Counted from the first letter of the stretch, positions 18,573 through 28,234 are shown. The stretch is DNA of 64,000 nt from Pseudoalteromonas sp. EB27 (GCF_001974875.1 NZ_MTQD01000012.1:62001-126000), one strand, 5' to 3'. Notes: generated from the sequence alone by a model not told the origin. Numbers and translations: made by a program.

Positions 18573-18948
18573 AGTATGCCTCGTTTATGTTGTTACATAA
18601 CTAAGTTCAATATTAACGCCTTAAACTGAATGGCAACTGATATGTGGTAGTTTCAGAGACGGTCCTTACAGCTTTTTACATTTTACTGACAGTTATTGAC
18701 ATACTTAGTTGTTTTCGACGATTTTAGAGGGGTATTTGTTCTTTGTAAGTTTATATATTATGAGAAATATTTTAATAATATTGCTATTAAATTATACACT
18801 TGGATTCTTTTGCTGGGTCTTAAAAACGTTATTTCTGCGTGTTTTAGATGGGGTAATACCAATAATAGAATTTAAGTGGTGTAAAAAGCTGAGTTTGCGG
18901 CGCGTTGTTTATTGCCGCAAACATGACTTTATATTTTAAAGGGTGCAT
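18573..18948. promoter_or_regulatory. Promoter region of the DUF6515-like gene
   Basis: A 376-base stretch without a convincing gene. On the minus strand it carries GTAAA motifs at 18665-18686 and, closer to the gene, TTGCCA followed about 15 bases later by TAATAT, a possible -35/-10 pair. A 76-codon frame on the plus strand (18709-18939) lacks a clear ribosome site and is not accepted. Confidence 0.55.
18665..18686 (-). promoter_or_regulatory. CpxR-box-like direct repeat upstream of the DUF6515-like gene
   Basis: On the minus strand the sequence reads GTAAA (18679-18675), five bases, GTAAG (18669-18665), preceded by another GTAAA at 18686-18682. GTAAA-N5-GTAAA is the known CpxR recognition pattern in E. 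coli. It lies 93-114 bases before the start codon. No cpxRA pair is in the window, so the regulator is inferred. Confidence 0.55.
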
Positions 18949-19206
18949 TTATCTTTTAAAAAACTTAAGGCTTGGGTGATAGGTTATGACATTAACTTTA
19001 ACAAATGCTGTGTTATTAACGTTTCTTTTAACAACTTTAGCTGGCACGTACTTGATTACCTTAGTTTGGTTAATTTTTTTCAGTTCTCGTTTTAGCTGAA
19101 CCTTTTTATATTCTTGCTTTGTATATCTATCATGTGGTGCTGCAAATGCAGAACTAGATAAAGTGCCAATAACTAATAGTGCAGGTAGTATAAATGTAAG
19201 TTTCAT
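18949..19206 (-). CDS. Small secreted basic protein, short paralogue of the 17808-18572 gene
   Basis: An 85-residue exported protein. Its signal peptide MKLTFILPALLVIGTLSSSA is nearly identical to that of the downstream gene, after which comes a Lys-rich region (QEYKKVQLKRELKKINQTK) with a pI far above neutral. It lacks the Tyr-rich C-terminal repeats of the paralogue. The upstream DNA of the two genes is also similar over about 100 bases, so this is a tandem duplication including the promoter, with the coding part diverged or shortened. Function is unknown. Confidence 0.75.
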   Translation of the reverse strand: MKLTFILPALLVIGTLSSSAFAAPHDRYTKQEYKKVQLKRELKKINQTKVIKYVPAKVVKRNVNNTAFVKVNVITYHPSLKFFKR

Positions 19207-19292
19207 AATATAGCCTCGTTTGTGGTTAACATGGCCAGTATTGATGGTTGAAACTGAATGCCAACTGCATGTAAGGGCAACTGTAGAGAGGC

Positions 19293-19317
19293 TTTACACC
19301 CTTTTACTTATCTTTAC
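19293..19317 (-). promoter_or_regulatory. Triple 10-bp-phased GTAAA operator
   Basis: Read on the minus strand, three perfect GTAAA units start at 19317, 19307 and 19297, separated by five bases each. Two adjacent units already form a perfect GTAAA-N5-GTAAA CpxR-type box. The array lies 87-111 bases before the start codon of the short secreted protein, the same distance as in its paralogue. TTGGCA about 20-odd bases closer to the gene could be its -35. Confidence 0.65.
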
Positions 19318-19331
19318 TGTTCTTGACGCTA

Positions 19332-19540
19332 ATACCAATTCACAGTAATACTTAATCAATTTGAGAGATTAAATCTAACGCTCACTTTATTAAAAAATGA
19401 CTGATATATGGCTGTATAGATGTAGAAGGTAGAGCAATAAAATAGCAATTGTAGAGAGCAACTAATAACAAGATTTTAGCTGTGTTATCAACATAGTTGT
19501 CTCATCTCAAAACAGGTAGCTTAATTAAGCTACCTGTTAT
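19332..19540. repeat. Dispersed repeat, longer altered copy (copy 3)
   Basis: The left end ATACCAATTC and following TAATACTTAATCA match the start of the element at 44705. Further on, AGAGCAACTAATA and GTTATCAACA, then CTCAAAA, match the same order of blocks there. The copy is about 45 bases longer in the middle. Its right end should read like GCGAATTGGTAT but has become a palindrome around CTTAATTAAG. Confidence 0.65.
19511..19538 (-). terminator. Perfect 28-bp palindrome, probable terminator of the reductase gene
   Basis: AACAGGTAGCTTAA is followed immediately by its exact inverse. On the minus strand it is followed by TTTTGAG and lies about 50 bases after the stop of the Old Yellow Enzyme gene. 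The T tract is short, so efficiency is uncertain. It coincides with the right end of the dispersed repeat. Confidence 0.6.
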
Positions 19541-19588
19541 AAAGCCGTATCGGTTCTATACCAATTCCATATATAGTTTAGACCCTAG

Positions 19589-20728
19589 TTACTTTTGATA
19601 AAAAGGGTAATCGCTATAACCCACTTCGGTGCCGCCATACATAGTGGCTGCATCTGCTTCGTTAAACGTCCAATTATTTGCTATACGCTCTGGTAAATCA
19701 GGGTTAGCTATAAACGGGCGACCAAATGCAAATAAGTCACCGTAACCTTCACCTAAAATACGCACCGCTTTTTCTACGGTGTATTTGCCAGCATAAATAA
19801 TGCGACCTGAAAATTCAGCTCGTACTGCTTTATAAAATTCTTGTGGTAAATCGGGAGCATTATCCCAATCAGCTTCAGCAATCGATAAGTAAGCAATACC
19901 TGCTTGCTCAAGCACTTTAACGGCTTGTACATAAGTATGATGAGGGTTTGATTCAACAAGTCCTAAATACACTCGTGTTTCATCAGTGCTTTCAAATAAA
20001 GGAGCAAAGCGAACACCTAAACGATCAGAGCCTACAACGTCACTTACCGCTTCAACTATCTCTTTTAAAAAGCGCAGGCGATTACTAAGCGTTCCACCGT
20101 ATTGATCGTCACGGTTATTAGTATGCTCAGAAATAAACTGATTAACTAAATACCCGTTAGCACAATGAAGCTCTACACCATCAAAGCCGGCTTCAAGGGC
20201 ATTACGTGCAGCTTGCGCATACATATTTACCAGTTCACCAACCTCGATAGTGCTTAGTGCGCGGGGCTCACTTGGTTCTGCTAATGCGCCTTCACCAGGT
20301 GCGGTTTCAATAAATACTTTTACATTGTCAGCAATAATATCTGAAGGGCCAACCGGTTTACCTGAATTTGGTTGCAGTGTGGCGTGCGATACGCGGCCTA
20401 CATGCCAAAGCTGAGCAAAAATAACGCCGCCTTTAGCGTGTACTGCATGCGTTACTTTTTTCCAACCTTCAATTTGTGCTTGCGAGTGAATACCTGGGGT
20501 CCAAGCATAACCTTGCCCACGAGGTTCTATTTGTGTGCCTTCGGTAACCATAAAACCAGCCGATGCGCGCTGCGAGTAATACTCAGCCATTAATTCATTA
20601 GGAATATTGCCAGGCTGAGTGCTGCGAGAGCGAGTAAGAGGAGGCATCACAATACGGTTTTTAAGTGTAAAAGGGCCAAGCTCAATTGATGAGAATAAAG
20701 GGGCGGTATTAACTAATTCTGATTTCAT
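19589..20728 (-). CDS. Old Yellow Enzyme family alkene reductase (NemA-like)
   Basis: A 379-residue FMN-dependent TIM-barrel reductase that uses NADPH to reduce activated alkenes, nitro compounds or quinones. Family features include MPPLTRSRS near the N-terminus, FAQLWHVGRVSH, the active-site segment GFDGVELHCANGYL with HCAN, QFISEHTNNRDDQYGG and the C-terminal FGRPFIANPDL. Length is typical for NemA-type enzymes. A LysR-type regulator is divergently transcribed from the adjacent intergenic region, so induction by an electrophile or related signal is likely. A palindromic terminator lies downstream. Confidence 0.95.
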   Translation of the reverse strand: MKSELVNTAPLFSSIELGPFTLKNRIVMPPLTRSRSTQPGNIPNELMAEYYSQRASAGFMVTEGTQIEPRGQGYAWTPGIHSQAQIEGWKKVTHAVHAKGGVIFAQLWHVGRVSHATLQPNSGKPVGPSDIIADNVKVFIETAPGEGALAEPSEPRALSTIEVGELVNMYAQAARNALEAGFDGVELHCANGYLVNQFISEHTNNRDDQYGGTLSNRLRFLKEIVEAVSDVVGSDRLGVRFAPLFESTDETRVYLGLVESNPHHTYVQAVKVLEQAGIAYLSIAEADWDNAPDLPQEFYKAVRAEFSGRIIYAGKYTVEKAVRILGEGYGDLFAFGRPFIANPDLPERIANNWTFNEADAATMYGGTEVGYSDYPFYQK

Positions 20729-20841
20729 TTTTAATTCTCTTATAAAGCAAACAAAGGCTTAAATAGTGGTTAAGCAACATTGGCAGCATAGAGATTTAAG
20801 GATACAATTTGAAACAACACTTTTTTGTGCAGCATACAATT

Positions 20842-21726
20842 ATGAATGGTATTAGTCGGCTCGATATAAAACAGTTAAGAGTACTCAGTAGCTTATTAGA
20901 ACTGCAAAATCTTTCGCAAGTAGCCAAGAAAATGGGGTTAACGCAACAAGCTATTAGTGAGCAACTGCGAAAGCTACGAGATTTATTTGACGATCGCTTG
21001 TTTATTCGCCAAGGCAACAACATGGTTGCCACTCCTAAAGCGCAAGGACTTAAGGCGCCTGTTAATCATATTTTAAAGCAATTAGAATCGTTACTAGAGC
21101 CAGAACTGTTTAGTCCGCAAACTTATAAAGGTGTGTTTACCATAAGCGCAACCGACTACGCCACGCAGGCTTTACTACCGCAATTGTTTAATATTACCCG
21201 CCGCGAAGCACCGGGTTTAAAGCTAATAGTGCGCGACTTTGCGTCTGACAACGTTAATCAACTTATAACGGCAGGCGAGCTTGATTTACTGATAAGCTTT
21301 CCTGAGTTTATACCTGACAACCTTTCTTATATCACCTTGTTTGAAGAACAGCATTTGTGTATTACTGGTGTAGGTAACACTACTTACACCGAGCCTTTGA
21401 GTTTGGCGCAATTTGCAAAGCATTCACAGCTAGTGGTGTCGCCATCGCGCGCTAATTTGCGCGGATCGCACGATCAGTGGTTTGAAAGCCAAGGGCTAAA
21501 ACGTAATATTGTAATGTCGGTACCTAGCTTTTCAGCGGTGCCCGACATTTTGCATACAACCGATATGTTGGCGTTTTACCCATCAAGATTATTACCAAAT
21601 AGCAAAGTTAAACAGCTAAAAATAGAAGCTCTGCCTCCTACATTTAAAGTAATAGCCGCATGGCATCCGCGTACCAATAACAGCCCAATTCATAAATGGT
21701 TGATAGAGCAGCTACAAAATTTATAA
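20842..21726 (+). CDS. LysR-family transcriptional regulator
   Basis: A regulator of about 294 residues. The N-terminal winged helix-turn-helix is visible in LDIKQLRVLSSLLELQNLSQ and KMGLTQQAISEQLRKL, followed by the linker helix and a periplasmic-binding-like effector domain starting near TYKGVFTISATDYATQ. I place the start at the ATG at 20842; an in-frame TTG at 20809 would add 11 residues without a ribosome site. It is divergent from the alkene reductase and is the likely regulator of that gene. LysR proteins usually bind the shared intergenic region. Confidence 0.92.
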   Translation: MNGISRLDIKQLRVLSSLLELQNLSQVAKKMGLTQQAISEQLRKLRDLFDDRLFIRQGNNMVATPKAQGLKAPVNHILKQLESLLEPELFSPQTYKGVFTISATDYATQALLPQLFNITRREAPGLKLIVRDFASDNVNQLITAGELDLLISFPEFIPDNLSYITLFEEQHLCITGVGNTTYTEPLSLAQFAKHSQLVVSPSRANLRGSHDQWFESQGLKRNIVMSVPSFSAVPDILHTTDMLAFYPSRLLPNSKVKQLKIEALPPTFKVIAAWHPRTNNSPIHKWLIEQLQNL

Positions 21727-21859
21727 CGATGTAAAACATCTAAAGTGATTACTTTTTACTGTTAAATTAGCAACCCAATATTTAGATTTAATCATTTAAC
21801 CCCTCCTTAACCCTCGACCTAATAAGCTATGTGTAATAGTACGGATTAGGCATAGTTAA

Positions 21860-23221
21860 ATGGTTTATTTTAAAAAGCACTCAACCGGTTTTTTACTTGC
21901 ACTTAGTTGCACACTTGCTGCATGTAGCAGTCAGTCAAGCTATCAAGGTAATAGTACTGAGCAGTCGCTAAAGCAACATGCAAACTGGCAGTACACGCAA
22001 AGTAACGCACAGCAAGTAAATTACATTACCGATTTGGTGAATATAGAAGGGCTTGATTCGCTTATTGAGCAAGCTGTTACTTATAACCCATCGTTTAATC
22101 AAGTGCATGTTGCATTAAAACTAGCTTATGCGCAGCGTGATGTAACCGCTGCAAGTCAGTGGTTTAGTGTAGATGCAGGATTTGACGCGCAGCGCAGTGA
22201 AACCGAAGGTACGCAATATAGCTCATCAGTAGGTATAAGTTGGGAAGCCGATATATGGCAAAAAATTGCTGACAACGTAGCCGCGCAAGATATGACTATT
22301 GCTAGTAACCAAGCTACTTATCAAGGCGCTAAAGATACATTAGTAGCGAGTGTTATTCGTACTTATTTGAATATTATTTTGCAGCAAAACTTGCTCGATA
22401 CAGAGCAGCAACGTTTAGTTGTTTTACAAAATAATGAGCAAAGTATTGTAGAGCGCTACCAATATGGATTAGGTGATTTAGAAGCGCTTGATACCGCCCG
22501 TACTAGCACTGCATCTACTCGCGCAACCATTGCCGATTATCAAGAGCAAATAGCAAAAGCAAAGCGTGCTTTAATGCTAATTGTAGGCACTGATAAGCTT
22601 CAAAACTTGCCAAGTACATTAACCCTACCAAGCGTTATTGAGCCATTAAGTACATTACCAGAGCAAGATTTAGCGCGTCGACCTGACTTACAAAGTGCCT
22701 ATTACAACATTCAGGCAAAGCATTACTTGGTTGATGTATCGTACAAAGAGCTACTACCGAGTATTTCGCTTTCGGCATCACTGAGTGATTTAGCAAGCAC
22801 GCCAAGCCAAGCATTATTAACCAGTCCAGTGTGGAGTTTATTAGGCAGTTTAAGTGCCCCTTTGTTTGAAGGTGGAGCACTGCGTGCGCAAGTTGATATT
22901 GCAAAATTAAATGCCGAGCAAGCGTTTTGGGAGTACCAAGATACGCTGCTAAGTGCGGTAAACGAAGTTGAAAATGCACTCGGGCAGGAGCAATCATTAA
23001 CCGAGCAGCAACTGCAAATTAGCAACGCACTCGACAGCGCTAAACGCAGCTTTAGTAACTATCAAAGTAAGTATCAACAAGGTTTGGTTGATATTTTAGA
23101 TTTGCTAACAGTGCAACAAAAAGTATACGACCTGCAAGCCCAGCTTAGCCAAATAAACTACACCCTTTTAACTAACCGCATAGATTTAGGCCTTGCTTTG
23201 GGCCTTGGAGTATCGTCATGA
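21860..23221 (+). CDS. Outer-membrane efflux channel lipoprotein (TolC/NodT family)
   Basis: A 453-residue outer-membrane factor. The N-terminus carries a lipobox (LSCTLAAC, Cys at about 22), so it is lipid-anchored like OprM. It has the two-fold repeated coiled-coil plan of the family, with YNPSFNQVHVALKLAYAQRD and EQDLARRPDLQSAYYNI regions. It forms the exit duct for the RND pump encoded downstream. It overlaps the adaptor gene by four bases (ATGA), the first of a chain of overlaps running through five genes. Confidence 0.95.
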   Translation: MVYFKKHSTGFLLALSCTLAACSSQSSYQGNSTEQSLKQHANWQYTQSNAQQVNYITDLVNIEGLDSLIEQAVTYNPSFNQVHVALKLAYAQRDVTAASQWFSVDAGFDAQRSETEGTQYSSSVGISWEADIWQKIADNVAAQDMTIASNQATYQGAKDTLVASVIRTYLNIILQQNLLDTEQQRLVVLQNNEQSIVERYQYGLGDLEALDTARTSTASTRATIADYQEQIAKAKRALMLIVGTDKLQNLPSTLTLPSVIEPLSTLPEQDLARRPDLQSAYYNIQAKHYLVDVSYKELLPSISLSASLSDLASTPSQALLTSPVWSLLGSLSAPLFEGGALRAQVDIAKLNAEQAFWEYQDTLLSAVNEVENALGQEQSLTEQQLQISNALDSAKRSFSNYQSKYQQGLVDILDLLTVQQKVYDLQAQLSQINYTLLTNRIDLGLALGLGVSS

Positions 23222-24363
23222 AAATTTCGCCAACACCCGTTGTTGTAACCCTTGTTGCTATTGTATGTATAGGGCTTGCTATTGCGTATAACGGCCAAAA
23301 AATGGCGCAAAATGCTAACGCACCAAAGCCTCAAGTCTCAAAAATTAGCACACCTAATGTATCAATAATTAACGCCATTCCTAGTACTTATCAGGCTTAT
23401 GTTAGCGGCCATGGTGAAGCTAAAGCGCACTGGGCACTTAGTTTAAAAGCGCAAGTTAAGGGCGAAGTAACCAGTATGAGCAAGCAATTTGCTACCGGTA
23501 ATTTAATAACTAAAGGGCAAGTGCTTGCCCAAATTGATGACACCGAATATTTACAAGCCCTAGCTAGCGCAAAAGCAACATTGGCGGATGCAAAACTAGC
23601 CCTTCAAGAAGAGCAAGATTTAGGTAATCAAGCAAAGCGTGAATGGGATCGCTCAGGCGTTACGCAAGCACCAAGCTCGCCGCTTGTATTTAGAACGCTA
23701 CAACTAGAAGCCGCGCAAGCTACGCTCGATAACGCAAAGTATACTTTGCAAACCGCACAGCGTGATGTAAATAATACCCAGTTAAGTGCACCATTTGACG
23801 CTGTTATTTTATCGCGCGATATAGATTTAGGCACTTATGTAAGTATTGGCGATACGCTTGCCACGCTAAACAGTACCGATAAAATAGAAATAACCGTGCC
23901 GCTTTCATTAAGCCAGTGGCAAAATCTAGCAAATAATAAATCAGGCGAGGTTATTTTAAGTGATGTAACCACCAATACTAAATGGAATGGTTATATTGCA
24001 CGTTTTGAGCAACACCTTGATGACAGTTCGCGTCAACGCAGTGTAATTGTTGCCCTAGACAAACCGTTTGAGCAAGCAATACCGTTATTGCCTGGCACCT
24101 TTTTAGCAGTAGAAATTGCCGGCAAGCAATTAAGTAATGTAATTAAATTACCTGCTTCTGCCGTATCTCAAGATGGTTCAATTTGGTACGTAAATGATCA
24201 AAACAACTTAGTAAGCATACAAGCCAATAAAGTATTTGAGCGTGGTGATTACGTATATATCTCGCCAGTTGCAGGGCAAAGTACTTCAAAAGTAGTAACC
24301 CGCCCATTAGTAAGTTACCTAAGTGATATGAAAGTAAATCCAATTATTGAGGAGGTACAATAA
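23218..24363 (+). CDS. RND efflux periplasmic adaptor (membrane fusion protein)
   Basis: A 381-residue adaptor with one N-terminal membrane anchor (TPVVVTLVAIVCIGLAIAY). The lipoyl half-motifs are visible as LKAQVKGEVTSMSKQFATGN and LSAPFDAVILSRDIDLGTYV, flanking a coiled-coil hairpin (ALASAKATLADAKLALQEE). It connects the pump and the outer-membrane channel. Its stop overlaps the permease start by one base. Confidence 0.95.
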   Translation: MKISPTPVVVTLVAIVCIGLAIAYNGQKMAQNANAPKPQVSKISTPNVSIINAIPSTYQAYVSGHGEAKAHWALSLKAQVKGEVTSMSKQFATGNLITKGQVLAQIDDTEYLQALASAKATLADAKLALQEEQDLGNQAKREWDRSGVTQAPSSPLVFRTLQLEAAQATLDNAKYTLQTAQRDVNNTQLSAPFDAVILSRDIDLGTYVSIGDTLATLNSTDKIEITVPLSLSQWQNLANNKSGEVILSDVTTNTKWNGYIARFEQHLDDSSRQRSVIVALDKPFEQAIPLLPGTFLAVEIAGKQLSNVIKLPASAVSQDGSIWYVNDQNNLVSIQANKVFERGDYVYISPVAGQSTSKVVTRPLVSYLSDMKVNPIIEEVQ

Positions 24364-27300
24364 TGAGCCCTCATCAAGCACCTCAATTACCCAGTAATAA
24401 TAATCCGCTGCACGGTATTATTAACTGGTTTGCAAATAACTCTGTTGCCGCGAACTTATTGTTAATAAGTGTGATTGTAATGGGGGTTATGTCGCTTTCT
24501 ACTTTACGTAAAGAGGCATTTCCGAGTTTAGAGCCAGATATTATTTCGGTATCGGTGGTTTACGATAGTGGCGATGCATTGCAAGCCGAAGAAGGAATAG
24601 CGTTAAAAATTGAAGAAGCACTCGAAACCGTATCAGGTATTAAACGTATTACCTCTACGTCCGATGCTAGCGGCAGTCATGTAAGCATTGAAAAAAGTAC
24701 TGATTACTCACTTGATGAGTTACTTGTTGACGTTAAAAACCAAGTTGACGCTATTAATAACTTTCCGGCAGATGCCGAGCAACCTGTTATTGATAAAGCC
24801 CGTAGGCAAGATCATGCATTAACGCTGCAACTTTTTGGAGATGCCGATCGCCATACATTACAAAACCTGGGCGAAAAACTTAAAGCCGATTTATTAGCGC
24901 AATCAGGCATTAGCGACGTAGCGCAATCGGGTGTGCTCGACCCAATGATGTCCATAGAAATCGACGAAGGTAAACTCCAAGCCTATGGTTTAACTATTAG
25001 CGATATAAGCGAGGTCATTAACAACGAGTCATCAAGCCCACTTTCGACTAGTTTGCGCGACAGCAGTAAAATTATGCGCCTAAAAGCCGCCGATCAAGCC
25101 TACTGGCAACGCGACTTCGCCAATATTGTATTGCTAACTACTGCGTCAGGCACACAAATTAAATTAGGTGACGTAGCAAATGTTACCGACACATTTGCTG
25201 AAGATAGCAACTCATTAAGCCGTTATAACCAACAAAATGCCGTAGGCGTTGAAATTTTAATGGGCGATAACAGCGATATAACCACCATTGTTGAGCAAGC
25301 TAATAGTGTAATAGATAACTGGCACGAAAGTGGTTTATTACCTCAAAACGTAGAGCTTGAAAGCTGGCACGACAAAAGCACCATGATCACTGAGCGTTTA
25401 TCGCTACTTACTAAAAATGCCGTGACCGGTATTATTATGGTGTTTGTAATACTTGCCATATTTTTAAACGTACGCGTAGCGCTGTGGGTTGCTGGTGGCT
25501 TGCCATTTGTATTTTTTGGCACCCTTTATTTTATGACCGATGGTTACACCGCACTGACCATAAACGAAATGACTACCTTTGGCTTTATTATGGCGCTGGG
25601 CATAGTGGTAGACGATGCCGTTGTTGTAGGCGAGAGTATTTACACCACACGTAAAAAGCATGGCGATACATTAAATAACACGGTTTTAGGTACTATGAAG
25701 GTTGCCGTGCCAACAATATTTGGGGTGTTAACCACCGTTGCCGCGTTTGTGGCGCTTTCGAATGTATCAGGTAACTTAGGTAAAATTTACTCTCAATTCG
25801 CTACCGTAGTAACTATTTGTTTACTGCTTTCGGTTGTTGAATCAAAACTTATTTTACCCTCGCATTTAGCCCACGTAAGTACTAAGCGCCAAGTTAAAAA
25901 AGGCTTAGGAGGTCTGTGGTCAAAAATACAACATGGCGCCGATAGCGGCTTAAACTGGTTTAGTAAAAACATTTACTGCAAGGTTATTGAATTTTCACTG
26001 CGCTTTAGATACGCCGTAGTGGCTGCGTTTATCGCCTTTTTTATACTGGTTATTGGCATGCCAATGACAGGCACAGTAAAAGTTGGTTTTTTCCCAAGTA
26101 TTGCAGGCGACACCGTAACCGCCGATTTAGTTATGCAAAACGACGCCGCTTATGGGCAAACAAACACAAACTTACTAACGCTTGAGCAAAGTGCATTACA
26201 AGCTGAGCAAAACTTAATGGCTAAGTTTAATTCAGATAAAAGTGAAATAACCAGCCTACAAGTTGTTAGTAGTAGCGACACAAGCGGTGAAGTAAGCGTG
26301 GAGCTATTAAACGAAGGCGCTTTTACAGCAAGCGAATTTGCTCAAGAATGGCAGAGTTTAGCAGGCAGTCCAGAGGGCAGTAAAAAGCTACAAATATTAG
26401 CCACGCGTAAAATGGTTGATAACTTTAAAGTTGAGCTTAAAGCGTGGGACGACGAAACCGTAATGGCAGCGGGCGCATTATTTAAAGAGCGCTTACAAAA
26501 TACCGCAGGCGTTAACGGAATAGACGACAACTTAAACCCAGGGCAACCACAGCTTAAATTTACCCTAAATGCACAAGGGCGCGCGCTTGGCATGGATACA
26601 GCCAGTTTATCAAAGCAAGTGCTGCAAGCCTTTGGTGGTGCAGTTGTACAGCGCTATCAACGCGATAAAGACGAAGTAAAAGTACGTGTACGCTACCCAG
26701 AAAATGCTCGTAAAACGCCAGCCGATATAATGCAGTCGCGTATTCGCCTGCCCGATGGCACTGTTGTACCGCTAGTAAACGTAGCCACAATTAGCAGTGA
26801 ATATCAGCAAGATGAAATAACTCGTATTGATGGACTTCGCGCAATTTACTTAAGTGCACAAGTAGATAAAAACGTGATTGCTTCAAATGAGTTAGTTGCT
26901 AACCTAAAGCGCGACTTAATTCCGGAATTAACTCAGCAATTTCCTAATTTAAGCGTGTATTTTGCGGGTGAGGCAGAGCAACAAAGCGAAACCACAGGCT
27001 CAATGAGCACAATGTTTATAGCGGCTTTATTAGTGATTTACGTGTTGCTGGCTATTCCGCTTAAATCGTACATTCAACCTATGTTGATTATGGTGGCAAT
27101 TCCATTTGGTATTGTGGGCGCTATTTTAGGGCATTGGTGGAACGACTTAACCATTAGTATATTGTCGTTAAATGGTATTTTGGCGCTCAGTGGGGTAGTG
27201 GTAAACGACAGCCTATTACTTGTTTCGCGCTTTAACGAACTAGTGAAAGAAGAGGACATGAGCACGCACGATGCCATAGTTGAATCATGTACGAGTCGTT

Positions 27301-27551
27301 TGCGTGCGGTATTACTTACCTCAATTACGACGTACGCAGGCTTAGTGCCGCTACTTAGCGAAACCTCAATGCAGGCACAGTTTTTAATTCCTGCCGCAGC
27401 ATCACTTGGCTACGGTATTTTGTTTGCCACGGTTATTACCTTAATGCTTATACCGGCATTACTGATGATTCAAACCGATGCTAAACGCGGTATTGATGCT
27501 GTGCTAAAATCGCTAGGTGCTAAAAATAAAACGCAGGAAACAGCCTCTTAA
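24363..27551 (+). CDS. RND multidrug efflux permease (HAE-1-like)
   Basis: A 1062-residue inner-membrane proton-driven pump. It has the RND plan of two halves, each with a large periplasmic loop. The proton relay Asp pair is in GIVVDDAVVVGES (about residues 417-418). Sequence type and length fit drug/proton antiporters rather than metal pumps, which carry DFG-type motifs. The order channel, adaptor, permease, response regulator, kinase on overlapping frames indicates a pump with its own regulatory switch. Substrates cannot be read from sequence. Confidence 0.95.
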   Translation: MSPHQAPQLPSNNNPLHGIINWFANNSVAANLLLISVIVMGVMSLSTLRKEAFPSLEPDIISVSVVYDSGDALQAEEGIALKIEEALETVSGIKRITSTSDASGSHVSIEKSTDYSLDELLVDVKNQVDAINNFPADAEQPVIDKARRQDHALTLQLFGDADRHTLQNLGEKLKADLLAQSGISDVAQSGVLDPMMSIEIDEGKLQAYGLTISDISEVINNESSSPLSTSLRDSSKIMRLKAADQAYWQRDFANIVLLTTASGTQIKLGDVANVTDTFAEDSNSLSRYNQQNAVGVEILMGDNSDITTIVEQANSVIDNWHESGLLPQNVELESWHDKSTMITERLSLLTKNAVTGIIMVFVILAIFLNVRVALWVAGGLPFVFFGTLYFMTDGYTALTINEMTTFGFIMALGIVVDDAVVVGESIYTTRKKHGDTLNNTVLGTMKVAVPTIFGVLTTVAAFVALSNVSGNLGKIYSQFATVVTICLLLSVVESKLILPSHLAHVSTKRQVKKGLGGLWSKIQHGADSGLNWFSKNIYCKVIEFSLRFRYAVVAAFIAFFILVIGMPMTGTVKVGFFPSIAGDTVTADLVMQNDAAYGQTNTNLLTLEQSALQAEQNLMAKFNSDKSEITSLQVVSSSDTSGEVSVELLNEGAFTASEFAQEWQSLAGSPEGSKKLQILATRKMVDNFKVELKAWDDETVMAAGALFKERLQNTAGVNGIDDNLNPGQPQLKFTLNAQGRALGMDTASLSKQVLQAFGGAVVQRYQRDKDEVKVRVRYPENARKTPADIMQSRIRLPDGTVVPLVNVATISSEYQQDEITRIDGLRAIYLSAQVDKNVIASNELVANLKRDLIPELTQQFPNLSVYFAGEAEQQSETTGSMSTMFIAALLVIYVLLAIPLKSYIQPMLIMVAIPFGIVGAILGHWWNDLTISILSLNGILALSGVVVNDSLLLVSRFNELVKEEDMSTHDAIVESCTSRLRAVLLTSITTYAGLVPLLSETSMQAQFLIPAAASLGYGILFATVITLMLIPALLMIQTDAKRGIDAVLKSLGAKNKTQETAS

Positions 27552-28234
27552 TGATAAACGTACTACTGGTTGAAGACGACATAGACTTGGCAACCACCAT
27601 TGTTGATTATCTCGAGATTGAGTCAATAGAGTGTGACCATGCAAGCAATGGCGTAATGGGTTTAAATTTAATAGAACGTAATCCATATCAAATGATTATA
27701 TTAGATGTAAATATGCCTAAAATGGACGGTTTAACCATGTGTAAAACATTGCGTGAGCGAGGCATTGATATACCCGTATTAATGCTGACAGCGCGCGATA
27801 GCCTCGACAATAAACTTGAGGGGTTTGCAGCCGGTAGTGACGACTATTTAGTAAAACCATTTGCCATGAAAGAGCTAGTAGCGCGGGTTCAAGTATTAGC
27901 AAAGCGTAAAAGTGGTGAGGTAAAGCGACTTACGTTTGCTAACTTAACACTTAATTTAACCGCGCATACAGCAACAGTGGCAGCGTACAGTTTAAAGTTA
28001 TCACCCATTACTTTTAAGTTATTAGAAGTGCTTGTTAGGGAACAACAAAAGCCGGTAACCCGGCAAGTAATTATGCAAGCAATATGGGGAGACGATCAGC
28101 CAGACAGCAATAGCTTAAAAGTGCATATTCATCATTTGCGTAAACAGCTAGAGCAAGCGCATTGCCAAGCCGTACTGGAAACAATACCGAGTGTAGGGTT
28201 TGGGCTAAAATTAAAAAATGAGACACAAGCATGA
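27551..28234 (+). CDS. OmpR/PhoB-type response regulator
   Basis: A 227-residue regulator. The receiver domain has acidic pocket EDD at residues 8-10, phospho-acceptor D52 (LDVNMPKMDG) and K102 (DYLVKPF). A C-terminal winged helix (about 130-222) binds DNA. The start ATG overlaps the stop of the efflux permease by one base and the stop overlaps the kinase start by four bases. It is therefore made together with the pump it most likely regulates. Confidence 0.96.
   Translation: MINVLLVEDDIDLATTIVDYLEIESIECDHASNGVMGLNLIERNPYQMIILDVNMPKMDGLTMCKTLRERGIDIPVLMLTARDSLDNKLEGFAAGSDDYLVKPFAMKELVARVQVLAKRKSGEVKRLTFANLTLNLTAHTATVAAYSLKLSPITFKLLEVLVREQQKPVTRQVIMQAIWGDDQPDSNSLKVHIHHLRKQLEQAHCQAVLETIPSVGFGLKLKNETQA

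Noticed and set aside
18709..18939. 76-codon plus-strand frame between the two secreted-protein genes
   Set aside because: No ribosome site, no family, and it lies in the promoter region of the DUF6515-like gene; hydrophobic content can come from T-rich DNA.
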